From: Ustilago trichophora
Lineage: Eukaryota > Basidiomycota > Ustilaginomycetes > Ustilaginales > Ustilaginaceae
Length of the DNA stretch: 64,000 nucleotides
Direction of reading: 5' to 3'
NCBI GenBank assembly: GCA_900323505.1
Contig: OOIN01000029.1
Span: 496,001-560,000, forward strand
Shown here one piece after another: positions 47,491-57,832 of the stretch. Under the pieces are notes generated by a model that was not told the DNA's origin, did not search any database, and saw nothing but the letters and a program-made list of their open reading frames with translations. The position numbers were made by a program, and so were the translations under genes. Within the stretch, counting starts at the first letter, position 1. Every line of letters begins with the position of its first letter.

Positions 47491-50247
47491 ATGTCCACAT
47501 CCAATGCGGGCCCATCCTCGGCTGTCACTCAGGAGGTGCATCTTTCCATCGAACCAGTACACATATACACCGATTCCAACCTCCCATCTCCGCCAACCGC
47601 CGGCGGCATCAACACCGCACTCGGTTCCTCGTCAATCAGCAGCGTCCTCAATGCATTTGACCGGGAGCGCAAGTTACAGGACATCTTGCCGGATGGTACG
47701 AATGTTTTTGCTGACCGTCAACCTGCGTTGGTCCAGCTGAGTGAGGATGTGCGGAGGTTGTGGGCGGAGAGGGGCGATTTCTCGCGATTTAGGACTGAGG
47801 ATCTGTTGAAGAAGCGGGCGAGGGATGAGGATGCAGCGGTGGATTCTGGCGACAGCAGTGATGATGACGATGAAGACGAGCCGGGGAAGAAGGAGAAGGA
47901 TGACAAGGACGGCGAGGAAGGTCTCTTGAGGCCAGCAGGAGAGAGAGTGGGCGGCACAATAGCAGAGAGCCAGTTCATCGAGCTACGCAACAAAGTGTTG
48001 AGCAATCTGGACGTTGCCCACTTCAACTCGATTCATGCGCATCAGTTGCTAGGAATGCTGATCAAACAGCATCGTTCAACCATACAACCTTCGTCCAATG
48101 CCAATGTTGCTGCACGGATGGGATCCCCCGCACCGAGCGTAGGTGGTCAATCTGCACGCTCAGGATCCACCACCACCGCTGCCGCCACAAGCAACATCCC
48201 ACCCAAAGCTCCTCTCGGGATATTCTCCCACCTCAACCAACCCTCCTCCAACCGTGAAGAGGAGTTCATCCTTGATCCGCTCTCCATCTCTCTCTCGCGA
48301 ACCTCGCTCAACGCTTCCACTGCGACCCGCCGAACCCTTGGCGAGGAAGGCGGAGACGAAGAAGAGGATGAAGATGACGAGTACGATCACGATCCAACCA
48401 GTGCATCATTCGGCCTTAAACAGGCAAAACGCGAAATGGAGAGCACGGATGGGTTCAAGGAGAACAAGTTGCGAGAATTTAAAGTGGTTCTGGAGACGAA
48501 GCGGAAAGCGATTGGGAATGCGGCCGAGTTGTTGAGTAGTGCGGCCGAGGAGTTGAGAGGTAGTCATGCGGCTAATAGGGAGAGATGGAGAGGGCTGATT
48601 GGATTGCATGGACGTGGATGGGGGCTGACTCCGGGAAGACCGTTGCTCGACGTCGAACGGTTTGGCGTATCGACTGCGGAGGAGGAAGAAGAGGATGTCC
48701 AGCCGGATACGGACAAAGCTGCTCAACAGGGAGGGGATGGAAAAGAGGAGGTGGAGAAGAAGACGAATTTAAAGTCCAAAGAAGGCACCGAAAAGAAGGC
48801 GGCAGGATTGCAAGGTTTCGGAACACCCATCATCACCTCTGACGGCAAGGTCAAGGAAGAAGGCGCCCGAGATGCTTGGATCGGGTTTGGTCTGCCAGAA
48901 GCTCCGATTGAGTTGCGACGCCGGAGCATTGCGTATTGGGCAGATTTGCCTTCTTCCTCGAATGCTTCGGAGGAGGAGGTGAAGCAGAAGCTGGTGTTCC
49001 CGGATCGGATGCATCGCCGGCTTCGGGTGCGGTTTGTCTTGTGGCCTGCCACCACGGCCTCAGGAGGAGAGGGTGAGGGTAGAATCGAATGGTCTAGTGA
49101 CCCCATCACGGGCAACGTAGACGGAGGGAAGAAGGAGGCCGACTTCGTGGTAGGCCAGATCCTGGACAACGAATTGCAAGCAGCCTCTCGAGAAGCTAGT
49201 GACGAGCTTGTATTCGGCGACGTTGTCGCTCAGGCCCGTTTGCTACCGCCAACCTTTGGTGTTCGACTCACATCGTCCTCTGTCCGAATCGTGCTGACAA
49301 AACGGCTGGATCTGGTGGTAGAACTCGTCCCCACCACCACCACCTCCTCCGCATCGGAAGAATCTCAATCTCAGCTCAAATACGCCCCACATGCATCCCT
49401 CCTCTTGGCATTCTTACGACTTTCCCCACTACGCCAGTATCAATCTTTTGTCAAGGCTACCAGTCTCGGGCGGCAAAGTGATGCAGCCGCCCGTGCAGCC
49501 GCTATCAAAGCTGTTGCTTTGGCGGTGCCGAAAAAGTCCACTGCTGCTGGTGGAGGTAAAGATTCTACAGCGGATGTAGGGGGAGGCAAAGGCATTGCAG
49601 CGGGAGGTAAAGCAAGTAGTGCTGCATTGGCGAAATTGGACAGTCTCGGACCGGTGATTGTAGGATTGCACTACTGGTCGTTTGTTCATCGGCTTGGTAG
49701 TCTTCTTGAAAATTTGCAGAAGACTGCGGCAAAGAGTGGGGTCCGGGTCAAGGTGCAATTGGTTCCTATAACCCCTTCTTCTGCATCTGCTTCTGCTTCA
49801 ACGGTGAAACGATCAAAGAACTTGACCGATCTCACCGCTCTATTGGCGAAGCTGGTCGACGCTACACCTTCAAAGCGCTACTTTTCTGCTTCTACACAGG
49901 AGACAAGGTTGAGCAGGGATAGCACGGCAATTCACACGATCTATCAAACTTATTCCACTAAACAGAGCAAGGAGGAGCCAATGGACGCCCTCAAAGGATT
50001 CGCAAAGGTGTTTGTTAACACCATAAAGGCGGATCATCAGAGATTGGTTTGTACCCTCTCTTTCCGTCAGCCTAGCTTGATCACTGTTCAATTTGCTACG
50101 CCAAACCGGAACGCTGATAGCAGCGGTGGTGGTGGTGGTGTTGGTGGTGCAAAGTGTGGTGTGAGGTTGACGAATAAGCCTCTTGCTGTGGATTTGGAGA
50201 CGTTGGCAACGTTGCTTGGTCAGAGAATCGGTTTGTATACTTCCTAG
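47491..50247 (+). CDS. MED17: Mediator complex subunit 17 (Srb4) homologue
   Basis: 918-aa nuclear protein. Mediator subunit 17 is the scaffold of the head module that contacts RNA polymerase II. The N-terminal LSIEPVHIY opening, the RRLWAERGDFSRFRTEDLL segment (about 88-106) and the helical ESQFIELRNKVLSNLDVAHF segment (about 157-176) match the order of Med17 proteins. The following LKQAKREMESTDGFKENKL coiled-coil region, RWRGLIGLHGRGWGL and the C-terminal part also match. Acidic (SSDDDDEDEP, about 125) and Glu-rich insertions lengthen the protein relative to yeast (687 aa). The central PLLDVERFGV to GFGLPEAPIELRRRSI region corresponds to the conserved middle. Primary similarity is modest, so confidence is moderate to good. 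Confidence 0.75.
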   Translation: MSTSNAGPSSAVTQEVHLSIEPVHIYTDSNLPSPPTAGGINTALGSSSISSVLNAFDRERKLQDILPDGTNVFADRQPALVQLSEDVRRLWAERGDFSRFRTEDLLKKRARDEDAAVDSGDSSDDDDEDEPGKKEKDDKDGEEGLLRPAGERVGGTIAESQFIELRNKVLSNLDVAHFNSIHAHQLLGMLIKQHRSTIQPSSNANVAARMGSPAPSVGGQSARSGSTTTAAATSNIPPKAPLGIFSHLNQPSSNREEEFILDPLSISLSRTSLNASTATRRTLGEEGGDEEEDEDDEYDHDPTSASFGLKQAKREMESTDGFKENKLREFKVVLETKRKAIGNAAELLSSAAEELRGSHAANRERWRGLIGLHGRGWGLTPGRPLLDVERFGVSTAEEEEEDVQPDTDKAAQQGGDGKEEVEKKTNLKSKEGTEKKAAGLQGFGTPIITSDGKVKEEGARDAWIGFGLPEAPIELRRRSIAYWADLPSSSNASEEEVKQKLVFPDRMHRRLRVRFVLWPATTASGGEGEGRIEWSSDPITGNVDGGKKEADFVVGQILDNELQAASREASDELVFGDVVAQARLLPPTFGVRLTSSSVRIVLTKRLDLVVELVPTTTTSSASEESQSQLKYAPHASLLLAFLRLSPLRQYQSFVKATSLGRQSDAAARAAAIKAVALAVPKKSTAAGGGKDSTADVGGGKGIAAGGKASSAALAKLDSLGPVIVGLHYWSFVHRLGSLLENLQKTAAKSGVRVKVQLVPITPSSASASASTVKRSKNLTDLTALLAKLVDATPSKRYFSASTQETRLSRDSTAIHTIYQTYSTKQSKEEPMDALKGFAKVFVNTIKADHQRLVCTLSFRQPSLITVQFATPNRNADSSGGGGGVGGAKCGVRLTNKPLAVDLETLATLLGQRIGLYTS

Positions 50248-50366
50248 TTCAACTCAATTCACAAGGAGATAAAATTTCACGATCCAATTCCACATTTGTG
50301 TGTGCGATGCTCGCACAAAGTGTGTTTGTCTGTGATTGTACGGAGCTACATGAGAGACCTGTGCGA

Positions 50367-51494
50367 TCAGAACCGCTTCATATTCTGTCTCTTTTGATAC
50401 TGCAAACCCAACATAACCAGCGCGCCGATCGCAGCAAAGATCAATGCCCATTTGATCAACCAAAAGAGGAATCCAAAGAGGCCCATTACAAAACCGACGA
50501 ATCCACCTCTTGCACTGCTACTGTCATCCTTGCTACTAGTGACATCGGAAGAGTAACCTTTGGTATTGCCTCCAAAGGACCAACCTGATTTCTTTGGTTT
50601 GACGCCGAATTTTTCGGGGAAATGCTTCTTTTTCTCTTCCCTCAACTGTTGAGGTGTACGGTTGCGGTAGACAATGTTGGAGGTGGTGATCGAGACAATG
50701 TCGTGATTGTCACTTACATCTCCTGTGAGAGCGGAGAATCCGAGGTAAGGGTTGACGGGGAGGGTGATGTTGTCGAGTTTGAAACAGCTTTCCCAGTGAT
50801 CCCATTCGGTGTGGTGGATTTGAAGTTCGGTGTATACGCCTTTGACATGGATGAGTTTGCCCTTGGTTGCGACTTTGGCGTTGCGGTAGTCGATGGAACA
50901 ACCGGCAACCTCTTGCCTTGCTCCATCTTTGTCATTCTCGTACGCCTCGACACCGTTGCCGTTCATGACCGAGATGCGGGGGAAGCTGTAAGGATGCCGC
51001 GAGTTGGGGTAGGTGTCAAAAAACAGACCCAAGCCGGTGAAATAGTTGATCGAACCAAACACAGGACCAGGCTTGGCACGATCCTGGGTCAACCAAACCG
51101 CCATTCCATCTCCGGCAACGTGCGAGGCACGACCATCGATCTTGAACTCAAAGACGATCTCAAAGTTTTCGGCGGTCAAAGGAAGACGAGACCACAACCA
51201 GCCCATCTGGTGTGGACGATCTTGGGTGAGACGGATGTGACGATTAGTGTCGACGATGGCATCTGCGCCAAAATCCCAGAATTTGTTTTGAAGGTTCGAG
51301 TCGACGTAAGGCGCGTAGATGGAGTGAGAGCGGAGGGGGACGATAGCGTCAGAATCCATTTCGCGCATCTGGATGTTCTTGGCCGAAGCAGAGACGGATG
51401 TGGCGAGAAGGAGAAGGGAGAGCAGGGCGGAGAGGCAGAAGGTGAGTGCCTTGCTCCCCGCCATGGGGGAAGATGATGTCGCTGTCGATGCCAT
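50367..51494 (-). CDS. L-type lectin cargo receptor (ERGIC-53/VIP36/Emp47 family)
   Basis: 375-aa type I membrane protein of the early secretory pathway that binds high-mannose glycoprotein cargo. Signal peptide at residues about 13-37 (ALTFCLSALLSLLLLATS). The lectin domain (about 45-275) has LRSHSIYAPYVD, FEIVFEFKIDG, GDGMAVWL, GLGLFFDTYPNSRH with the metal-ligand Asp/Asn, and GFSALTGDVSDNHDI. A short stalk with PEKFGVKPKK is followed by one membrane span (LFGFLFWLIKWALIFAAIGA, about 335-360) and a cytosolic tail ending NMKRF, like the KRFY of VIP36. The frame is open to 51788, but the extra 98 residues are low-complexity leader; MASTATSSS at 51494 directly precedes the signal peptide. Tail-to-tail with MED17. 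Confidence 0.9.
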   Translation of the reverse strand: MASTATSSSPMAGSKALTFCLSALLSLLLLATSVSASAKNIQMREMDSDAIVPLRSHSIYAPYVDSNLQNKFWDFGADAIVDTNRHIRLTQDRPHQMGWLWSRLPLTAENFEIVFEFKIDGRASHVAGDGMAVWLTQDRAKPGPVFGSINYFTGLGLFFDTYPNSRHPYSFPRISVMNGNGVEAYENDKDGARQEVAGCSIDYRNAKVATKGKLIHVKGVYTELQIHHTEWDHWESCFKLDNITLPVNPYLGFSALTGDVSDNHDIVSITTSNIVYRNRTPQQLREEKKKHFPEKFGVKPKKSGWSFGGNTKGYSSDVTSSKDDSSSARGGFVGFVMGLFGFLFWLIKWALIFAAIGALVMLGLQYQKRQNMKRF

Positions 51495-52604
51495 GGTGGT
51501 TATACGCTGTGTGGGACAGGCCAACCAGTGGCCGATGTGAAGGAAAGCGTTTGGGCGAGGCGACCAGCGTAGGTTTATGTGTGGGTGTGTGGGTGTGTGG
51601 GTGTGTGGAAAGATGAGCCTCGTCTTGTCCGATCCGATGGAGCAAGAGAAAGGGGAAAGGGACACCAACGACGGGTGAAGATAGGGATGAAGGATGATGG
51701 ATGAGGATGAAAGCAAGCGAGAGAAGAGGTCGGTGCGTCGGAATTCGCGAAGAACAGCTGGCGTTCGCTGAGACAGGCCCACACACACTCACTCACTCTC
51801 TTTGTGCAAGCCAAGAAAAGGGACGCTTCCAGTCAGCCAGCTGGGCCAGCGAGCACAGACGACAGCGGCCACATCATCATTTTGCTCCACCTTCAAAGTG
51901 TTAGATCGTCACTGAGGATCCTCTACTGTTAGACCACGCTTGTATACAAATTGGAGGATTACAATCCAGAAAAATCGAAAAAGACAGATAAAATCAAATT
52001 TGGGACAATCTGTGCGATGACCAAGCTGGACAGGAACAGCTGTGAAAGCAGCTCGAACCGAGAGGAAGAAAGAGGCGAGAGAAAGAGCAAGCGAGTCCAC
52101 ATGCTGACATGCTGCCTTTCCCCCCTTCTCTCACTCTCGAGAAAAAAAAAAAACCAACCCAAAGGTCGGCCGCTGGATCCGATCGCTGTTGTGGTTGCTG
52201 CTCTTGTGCCACAGTTGCTGGAGAAGGTTGCGTTCCTGTTGGAACCCAACACACACACACTCTCTCTCTGTCCTCTGTGAGACATCTCTCTCGTCCAGGC
52301 TGGGCCTTGGGCTAACTCGAGCCGTCGACACTCTTGCTCTTCCGTATTAAGCTTCATCTCGGTTCATTTCAAAACATAGCGGGAAGTTGTGTGTTCACAG
52401 AGTACGAGCATCCGATTGTGCATTCTCAGTAAACGATTGAAATGAATTCGAACCCAAATTTCCCCCTCTCTTGCAAACCTTGATCCGCCACGATTTGTCT
52501 GCGCGCGAAAGCCTCTTTTTGGGCCTCTCTCGGTCGCCCATCGGAAATACAGAGTTGCGATTGTTGCAGCAGCTGCTGCTGCATTTCCTCGGGTTGTGCA
52601 GCCT

Positions 52605-52639
<35 letters not shown>

Positions 52640-53313
52640 GTCCGTCTCTCTCCACCTTTTGGCTCCTCGCACTCAATCCTTCGTGAAGAGGCGCCAACTT
52701 TGCTCCAATTTGACCATCGTCTCCTCACTTTTCATCATCTTGACCTTTATCACGTTGACAATATTGGTCATAGCCTCTGCTTCACATCCTGCTCCTGCCA
52801 CTCAACCACTCTTCTCTTACTTCTCGGCTTAGCCAGATACGCATATAGTGCTACTCTACCGAGACTAGCACTTCAGTCACCTCTGCCTCCTAGCTTTCGC
52901 ATCTTCCGAAGCGATCATCTAGCAAAGCTCCCACCACCCGACAAGCACCTTCTGCCCTGTGTCCTCCTTGCTCATACCGCAGCTCTCTTCACTGCCCGGC
53001 TGTTCCGACTCGCAACAGCTTCCAACACTCGGCATCCTGATCCTGCCCTCTAGCCAACACGGTGTCGATCTCATCGTTCCAACCTCGTTCGAGCTCATAC
53101 TGCTGCCTGCTGCCAAGCCGGCCTCATCCGACACTCTCTTTCATACGCTCACAGCCTGAGGCTTGCTTGTGACTCTATCACGGCCCACAGGCCCTCCTCT
53201 CTTCCTCCGCCTTGTCGTCCTGCTGCACCATTCTGCACACGCAGGACTTTGAGCTCTCAATTACATCCTAAAGCCAATTTCATCATCATCCCCACGCCAA
53301 ACTTGAACCCACC
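51495..53313. other. 1.8-kb divergent promoter, lectin / FAD oxidoreductase
   Basis: It contains an 8-bp-period TGTGTGGG array (51578-51608), a CACACA/CTCTCT tract at 52248-52268 and two adjacent CT runs (52602-52640). A strongly pyrimidine-rich plus-strand stretch from about 52590 to 53310 is probably the leader of the FAD gene. No RNA gene or convincing ORF. Confidence 0.5.
51578..51608. repeat. TGTGTGGG short tandem repeat
   Basis: Four units of an 8-bp GT-rich repeat about 85 bp upstream of the lectin start codon, so CCCACACA on its sense strand. Confidence 0.85.
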
Positions 53314-56300
53314 ATGTCGACTCGCATTCCGCCCTACGACATCCCCGAGCCTACTCCTCTCACCAAAGACGAGGTCAAGGACAAGTATGCTCGCTTCGAG
53401 TCGCTTCGTGCTCAGCTCGCTACCACCTTCCGCGGTCAGATCGCCATCCGTGGAGAACCTGTCTTTGCAAAGAGCATCACCATCTTCAACGATGCAGCTC
53501 CCCTCGGCGGTTGGATGGTGACACTGCCCGTAGATGTGCATGACGTCTCTACTGTTGTCAAGTTTTGTGCTGCTCATCGTCTCTCGCCTTCCGTCAAGTC
53601 CGGAGGCTTTGCTACAGCAGGCTGGTCCATTCAAGGCGAGGTTGTCATCGACACTTCATTGATGGACGATGTCAAGCTGGTCGTGCCCAAGCACGTTGCA
53701 TCCGACAACCTGGCTGGCGTCCACTCTTCCCCTTTGACAGTGCCAGCTACCGGACCTGCTACAGCTTACAACCCGACCGGAATGTGTGCCAACGGCTCAG
53801 ATGCAGCTTCTTCATCTTCCCAAGCTTCTTCGTCGCAGCCAACGCCGATGGCTACAAGCATGTCAACAGCAAACTTTGCCCCACCAGCACCCATCTCGGC
53901 AGCTTCCGCTGCGATCGATCCCATCACAGCGCAGTCCAATTCAGATTCGATCACCATTCAGAGCGAATCGGTCAGCGCCGCTGACGAGCTTGTCAAGCGA
54001 CAGATTCACAATCCTTTGGCGACCCCCATTCAGGATCAAGCCACCAAAGTCGATATCCTCAAAACCGAGTCGTCCGACGATATCGATCCACAGGATGCTG
54101 TCAAGAATGCACTGAAGCGCAAGGCCCGCGAGTCGGATGAGGCTTTCGTCGGTGCTTCCGAGATTGCAGCTGCCGGTCTGGCTACTTCTCAGCATACATC
54201 AGCAACAAGGCGCAAGACAGATCCAGGCAATGGATCCTTCCCAGCTTTACAGGATGAGATTGACATCAAGTCGCAGTCGATGCAACAAGGTCGCAGCCAC
54301 GAGAGTGGAGCAGATGCCGACAGCGAGAGTTCATATGCAAGTTCCACACATCACGATCAAGACAATGGCAACGACAACCAGCCTGCATCGCGACGACTCT
54401 CTTCGCACGACAACCCGACCGAGCTCCATGGCAACCTTCATGGCGTTGCCGCCTCTCGCAGCGATTTTCTCAACGCTTCCGAACCTCGTGACACTGCCCC
54501 ACTGTACCCCACCTCTGGCTCAGGCTCGACCTCTTCTTCGTTACCTTCCCACGCACCCGTCCCCGCCAAAATTTGGGTTGACAGGCAACTCGATCTGTCT
54601 GGCAACGCATCCGACTCGCCTGGTGGCAGCAACTCGGGCTCCAACGGTGGCGGCAGTTCATCTCATCTCACCTCGAGCTTCACTTCGGCGTCCAAGCAGT
54701 CTTCTGCCAAATCGTCGAGTGCGGGCGGTGATCACACAGATGTCAAGGCAGATGCTGATGCTGTCGGTGGTGTCACGACCGATGACGCGGGAGAGGAATC
54801 GCTGCCTTTCAAACGTCCGTCTACAGTTCCAATGCCGAGGCGCAATGTGATGCCGTCGCAGCGACGTTCCGATTCTCGTTCGGGCTCTGGCTCCGGATCT
54901 GGTTCAGCGTCCGACTCTGGTCGCAATCGAAGGGGGATGTCATTCAGCCAGACTCCGGATGATTGGGATGCCGGTGCCAGCGCAGACCATCAACGATGGC
55001 ACAGGCACCACCGTCCGCCATCCGGTACACCTGGCGAAAAGCTCAAGTTGCCCGAAGGAGGGTTTGTCTGGCGCAGTGACGGCGCGGATGCCGGAATCAC
55101 AAGTGTCTCGGCTGCCCCTGGCTCCTTGCCATGGGATGCTGAAGCGTTTGCAGCCAGTCCTGAAGCGGCTGTTGCTGGTCGATCTGGCTCTCGCAGCGCA
55201 CGTTCCTCTTCGGGCGAAGGGTCTTCCAACGAGCTCGAAACGGGTCGAGCAAACAGTTCAGGCTACTTTGGCGCGTCCACCCTAAGTGATCTTCAGGATG
55301 CTTGGCCATCTGCCACATGGGCGGTCAACCAGGATGGAAACAATGATGCTGGCTCCACACTTCCCCGTTTCATTCCGTCGCCTCTGCAAAAGTACGGTTC
55401 GCCATCGCCCACACCGCACGGCCCAGATGCAAATAATCCATACTCCTTTGACTCGCGACCGGAAGGATACCATAACTTGGCTTCGGCGATCTTGCCGCCT
55501 GGTCTGTATGAAGACCGCTATGCGCTCGCTTCGTTCGGTCCAGGTGTAGGCATTCGAGGACTGGATGCTTTCACTGATCGAGCAGGACGTGAGGGCAACT
55601 TCCTCGCCGCTATGGACGAGAAGAGCAAAGGCAAAGAGAGGCAGGTTGAAGATCAGGATGGCTTGCCACCGCTTGTGGTCAACGGCGTGCCATACCATGT
55701 ACCTGTCTCCGCCTATCCTGTTGGTTCTACAGCCATGACCACAGGTGGATTTGGATATCTCACACGAGCGTACGGTCTATCACTCGACAACATTGTCGAA
55801 GTAGAAATGGTCTTGGCCGACGGTAGGATTGTCACACTCAATGACGAGTCTAAGAACAAGTCGCAGGAGGAGCGTGACTTATGGTGGGCAGCAAGAGGTG
55901 CAGCACCGTGCTTTGGTATTGTGACACGGCTGACCGCCAAAGCATACCCAGTCCCCTCGGTCTACTCGGGCAACCTCATCTATCCTCTCAACCCCGCCAC
56001 GGCCAGCTCGCTCATCCGGCACTGGCGTGACTGTCTCAAAGCCGGCCTTCCACGCAACTTTTACTCGAACCTCATCCTCACCGCTGGTCCGAGCAAGACA
56101 TCGCACGTCATTGTCATTCAGGTGTGCTACCTCGGACCCAAGTCTGACGGCGAAGCGCTCGTGCAAGCCATCAGCAGCTGGACCGGCGAGCGGCTCTTGC
56201 TGAAGGACGTCGAAGAACGTAGCTTCCTGTCGCAGCAGGATGGTGTTGCCAAGGTGCTCAAAGGAGGTACCGGGCGACGCTGGATGGTGCGCGGCGATCT

Positions 56301-56841
56301 AATTTCCACCTTGACAGACGATGTGATTGCCAAGAGCGTACGCAACTTCCAAGGTCTCGGCAGCCGAGCAGTGTGGCTGTTCGAGCTGATGGGTGGTGCC
56401 GTCGAGGACAGTCCTGCTGACGAGACTTGCATCTGTCCGGAAGCTCGCGCGGCCAAGTTCACCGTGGGGTCATTGCAGCAGTGGAGCGGCAAAGCGGAAG
56501 ACCGGACATGCATCGAGAGTGTTGAGAGATGGCTGAATGAGGTCGTGGACAAGGTTAGCGTTGGTGGACCCTATCCTTGCTTCCTCGGTCGCTCGGAGAG
56601 GATGGATCGCGTCATTGGCGCCTACGGACTAGACAATTTCAAGCGGCTGCTCGAGATCAAAAGGAACGTGGACCCGCACAACATGTTCAGACACACCTTT
56701 GGTAACGGTTTTGCCGTTGAAGAACCCGAAAAGCTGCTGGACGAGTTGAATGAGAGGCAGATTCAGAGGAGAAGGGTGCAGCAACAGCAGGCGCAACAGG
56801 CGGCCCAGTCGAATGGTCAGAGCATGTCGTCGCAGGAGTGA
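53314..56841 (+). CDS. BBE-type FAD-linked oxidoreductase with long insertion in the FAD domain
   Basis: 1175-aa single-exon protein. Residues 60-125 are the first half of a PCMH/FAD_binding_4 domain (LPVDVHDVSTVVKFC, VKSGGFATAGWS, VVIDTSLMDDVKLV). The usual FAD-linking His of this loop is replaced by Phe99, suggesting non-covalent FAD. A disordered Ser/Asp/Gly-rich stretch of roughly 650 residues follows (about 130-785), including a basic KRKARESDE segment near 268. The second half resumes as PVGSTAMTTGGFGYLTRAYG (about 801-820), DNIVEVEMVLADGRIVT, DLWWAARGAAP and GIVTRL, then a substrate domain and the BBE motif NVDPHNMFRHTFG near the C-terminus. It would oxidise an unknown alcohol or sugar-type substrate; no signal peptide is visible, so it is probably intracellular. 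Confidence 0.8.
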   Translation: MSTRIPPYDIPEPTPLTKDEVKDKYARFESLRAQLATTFRGQIAIRGEPVFAKSITIFNDAAPLGGWMVTLPVDVHDVSTVVKFCAAHRLSPSVKSGGFATAGWSIQGEVVIDTSLMDDVKLVVPKHVASDNLAGVHSSPLTVPATGPATAYNPTGMCANGSDAASSSSQASSSQPTPMATSMSTANFAPPAPISAASAAIDPITAQSNSDSITIQSESVSAADELVKRQIHNPLATPIQDQATKVDILKTESSDDIDPQDAVKNALKRKARESDEAFVGASEIAAAGLATSQHTSATRRKTDPGNGSFPALQDEIDIKSQSMQQGRSHESGADADSESSYASSTHHDQDNGNDNQPASRRLSSHDNPTELHGNLHGVAASRSDFLNASEPRDTAPLYPTSGSGSTSSSLPSHAPVPAKIWVDRQLDLSGNASDSPGGSNSGSNGGGSSSHLTSSFTSASKQSSAKSSSAGGDHTDVKADADAVGGVTTDDAGEESLPFKRPSTVPMPRRNVMPSQRRSDSRSGSGSGSGSASDSGRNRRGMSFSQTPDDWDAGASADHQRWHRHHRPPSGTPGEKLKLPEGGFVWRSDGADAGITSVSAAPGSLPWDAEAFAASPEAAVAGRSGSRSARSSSGEGSSNELETGRANSSGYFGASTLSDLQDAWPSATWAVNQDGNNDAGSTLPRFIPSPLQKYGSPSPTPHGPDANNPYSFDSRPEGYHNLASAILPPGLYEDRYALASFGPGVGIRGLDAFTDRAGREGNFLAAMDEKSKGKERQVEDQDGLPPLVVNGVPYHVPVSAYPVGSTAMTTGGFGYLTRAYGLSLDNIVEVEMVLADGRIVTLNDESKNKSQEERDLWWAARGAAPCFGIVTRLTAKAYPVPSVYSGNLIYPLNPATASSLIRHWRDCLKAGLPRNFYSNLILTAGPSKTSHVIVIQVCYLGPKSDGEALVQAISSWTGERLLLKDVEERSFLSQQDGVAKVLKGGTGRRWMVRGDLISTLTDDVIAKSVRNFQGLGSRAVWLFELMGGAVEDSPADETCICPEARAAKFTVGSLQQWSGKAEDRTCIESVERWLNEVVDKVSVGGPYPCFLGRSERMDRVIGAYGLDNFKRLLEIKRNVDPHNMFRHTFGNGFAVEEPEKLLDELNERQIQRRRVQQQQAQQAAQSNGQSMSSQE

Positions 56842-57832
56842 TTCGTGTCTTTCACCTAGCTTCTTTCCCCGTTCATTTCTCTCAGTCATGTTTTGGGGTT
56901 GATCTCTCTTTCTCTTTGGTTGGTCTCGAGGAGGACGAGGAAGCTCAACGGATCTCTGTGTAACATTGAAACACATAGCTAATCGTATCTTTTCGAAACT
57001 TACATCACGTCTGTCTTCCGATTGAGCCTGGTGGCAGTGATGAGCAAAATGGTTTGAAGAGCTTGAGCGAAAAGAGATCTGCGTCGCGTGAGACTGCGAA
57101 TGTGCCGCGGCGCCCAATTTAGCCGAAAAAGAAATCCGGATTTCGGAATTTGGAAGACCGACAGGTTAGCTTGCTTGATGTGCTGCTGTGCTGCCATGCA
57201 AGCTTTTCTCTTTCTCCCTCTCTTTCTCCCCCGCGTCTTTTCCGGATTGCTTTGCTTTCTTTCCACCATCACCAACCCTCCTTCACCATCATCATAATTG
57301 CATTCCGCACAGCCACAGCGCTGGTAATCTGGAAATCGCAAGGACTCGGACCGTCGCACGATTCAAGTCAAGTTGCTTGAGTTCGACAGCTGCGAGATAG
57401 CTCCCAACATTGGCACGGACAATCGACGCGTCGAGGGTGCACCGGCCAACACTACGCCGCTTTGCAAGGTCTTTAGGTAGCTTGGGAAAGGGTCTTGGAA
57501 TAAGATAGCAGCACGTAGGAACGATCAAAGAGGTCTTGATTTGAGCCACTGTTGCTTGTAGCGCTACGGCCGGCTGCATTCACACCGAGGATCCGTATTG
57601 TAGATAACCGGAAGGTCGCGGACGACATCTCGAGATACTTCGTCAGTACGGACTAAGCATCAACATCATTGGTCAGCAGATCAGTACATCGGACACGTCA
57701 GCAGCGCTCATCGGGGAGCGTATCAGTGCACGGCACTCCGACACACCACCCATCCCGTTCACCCAACCACCAGGCACATGGAACAAAGAGCAACCGGAGC
57801 TACATCACAGCTCATCCATACCTATAATAGCA
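56842..57832. other. Intergenic region FAD gene to SPT7
   Basis: 991 bp with no recognisable gene. It probably includes the SPT7 promoter and leader. An additional upstream SPT7 exon could hide here, but I see no conserved sequence supporting one. Confidence 0.45.
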
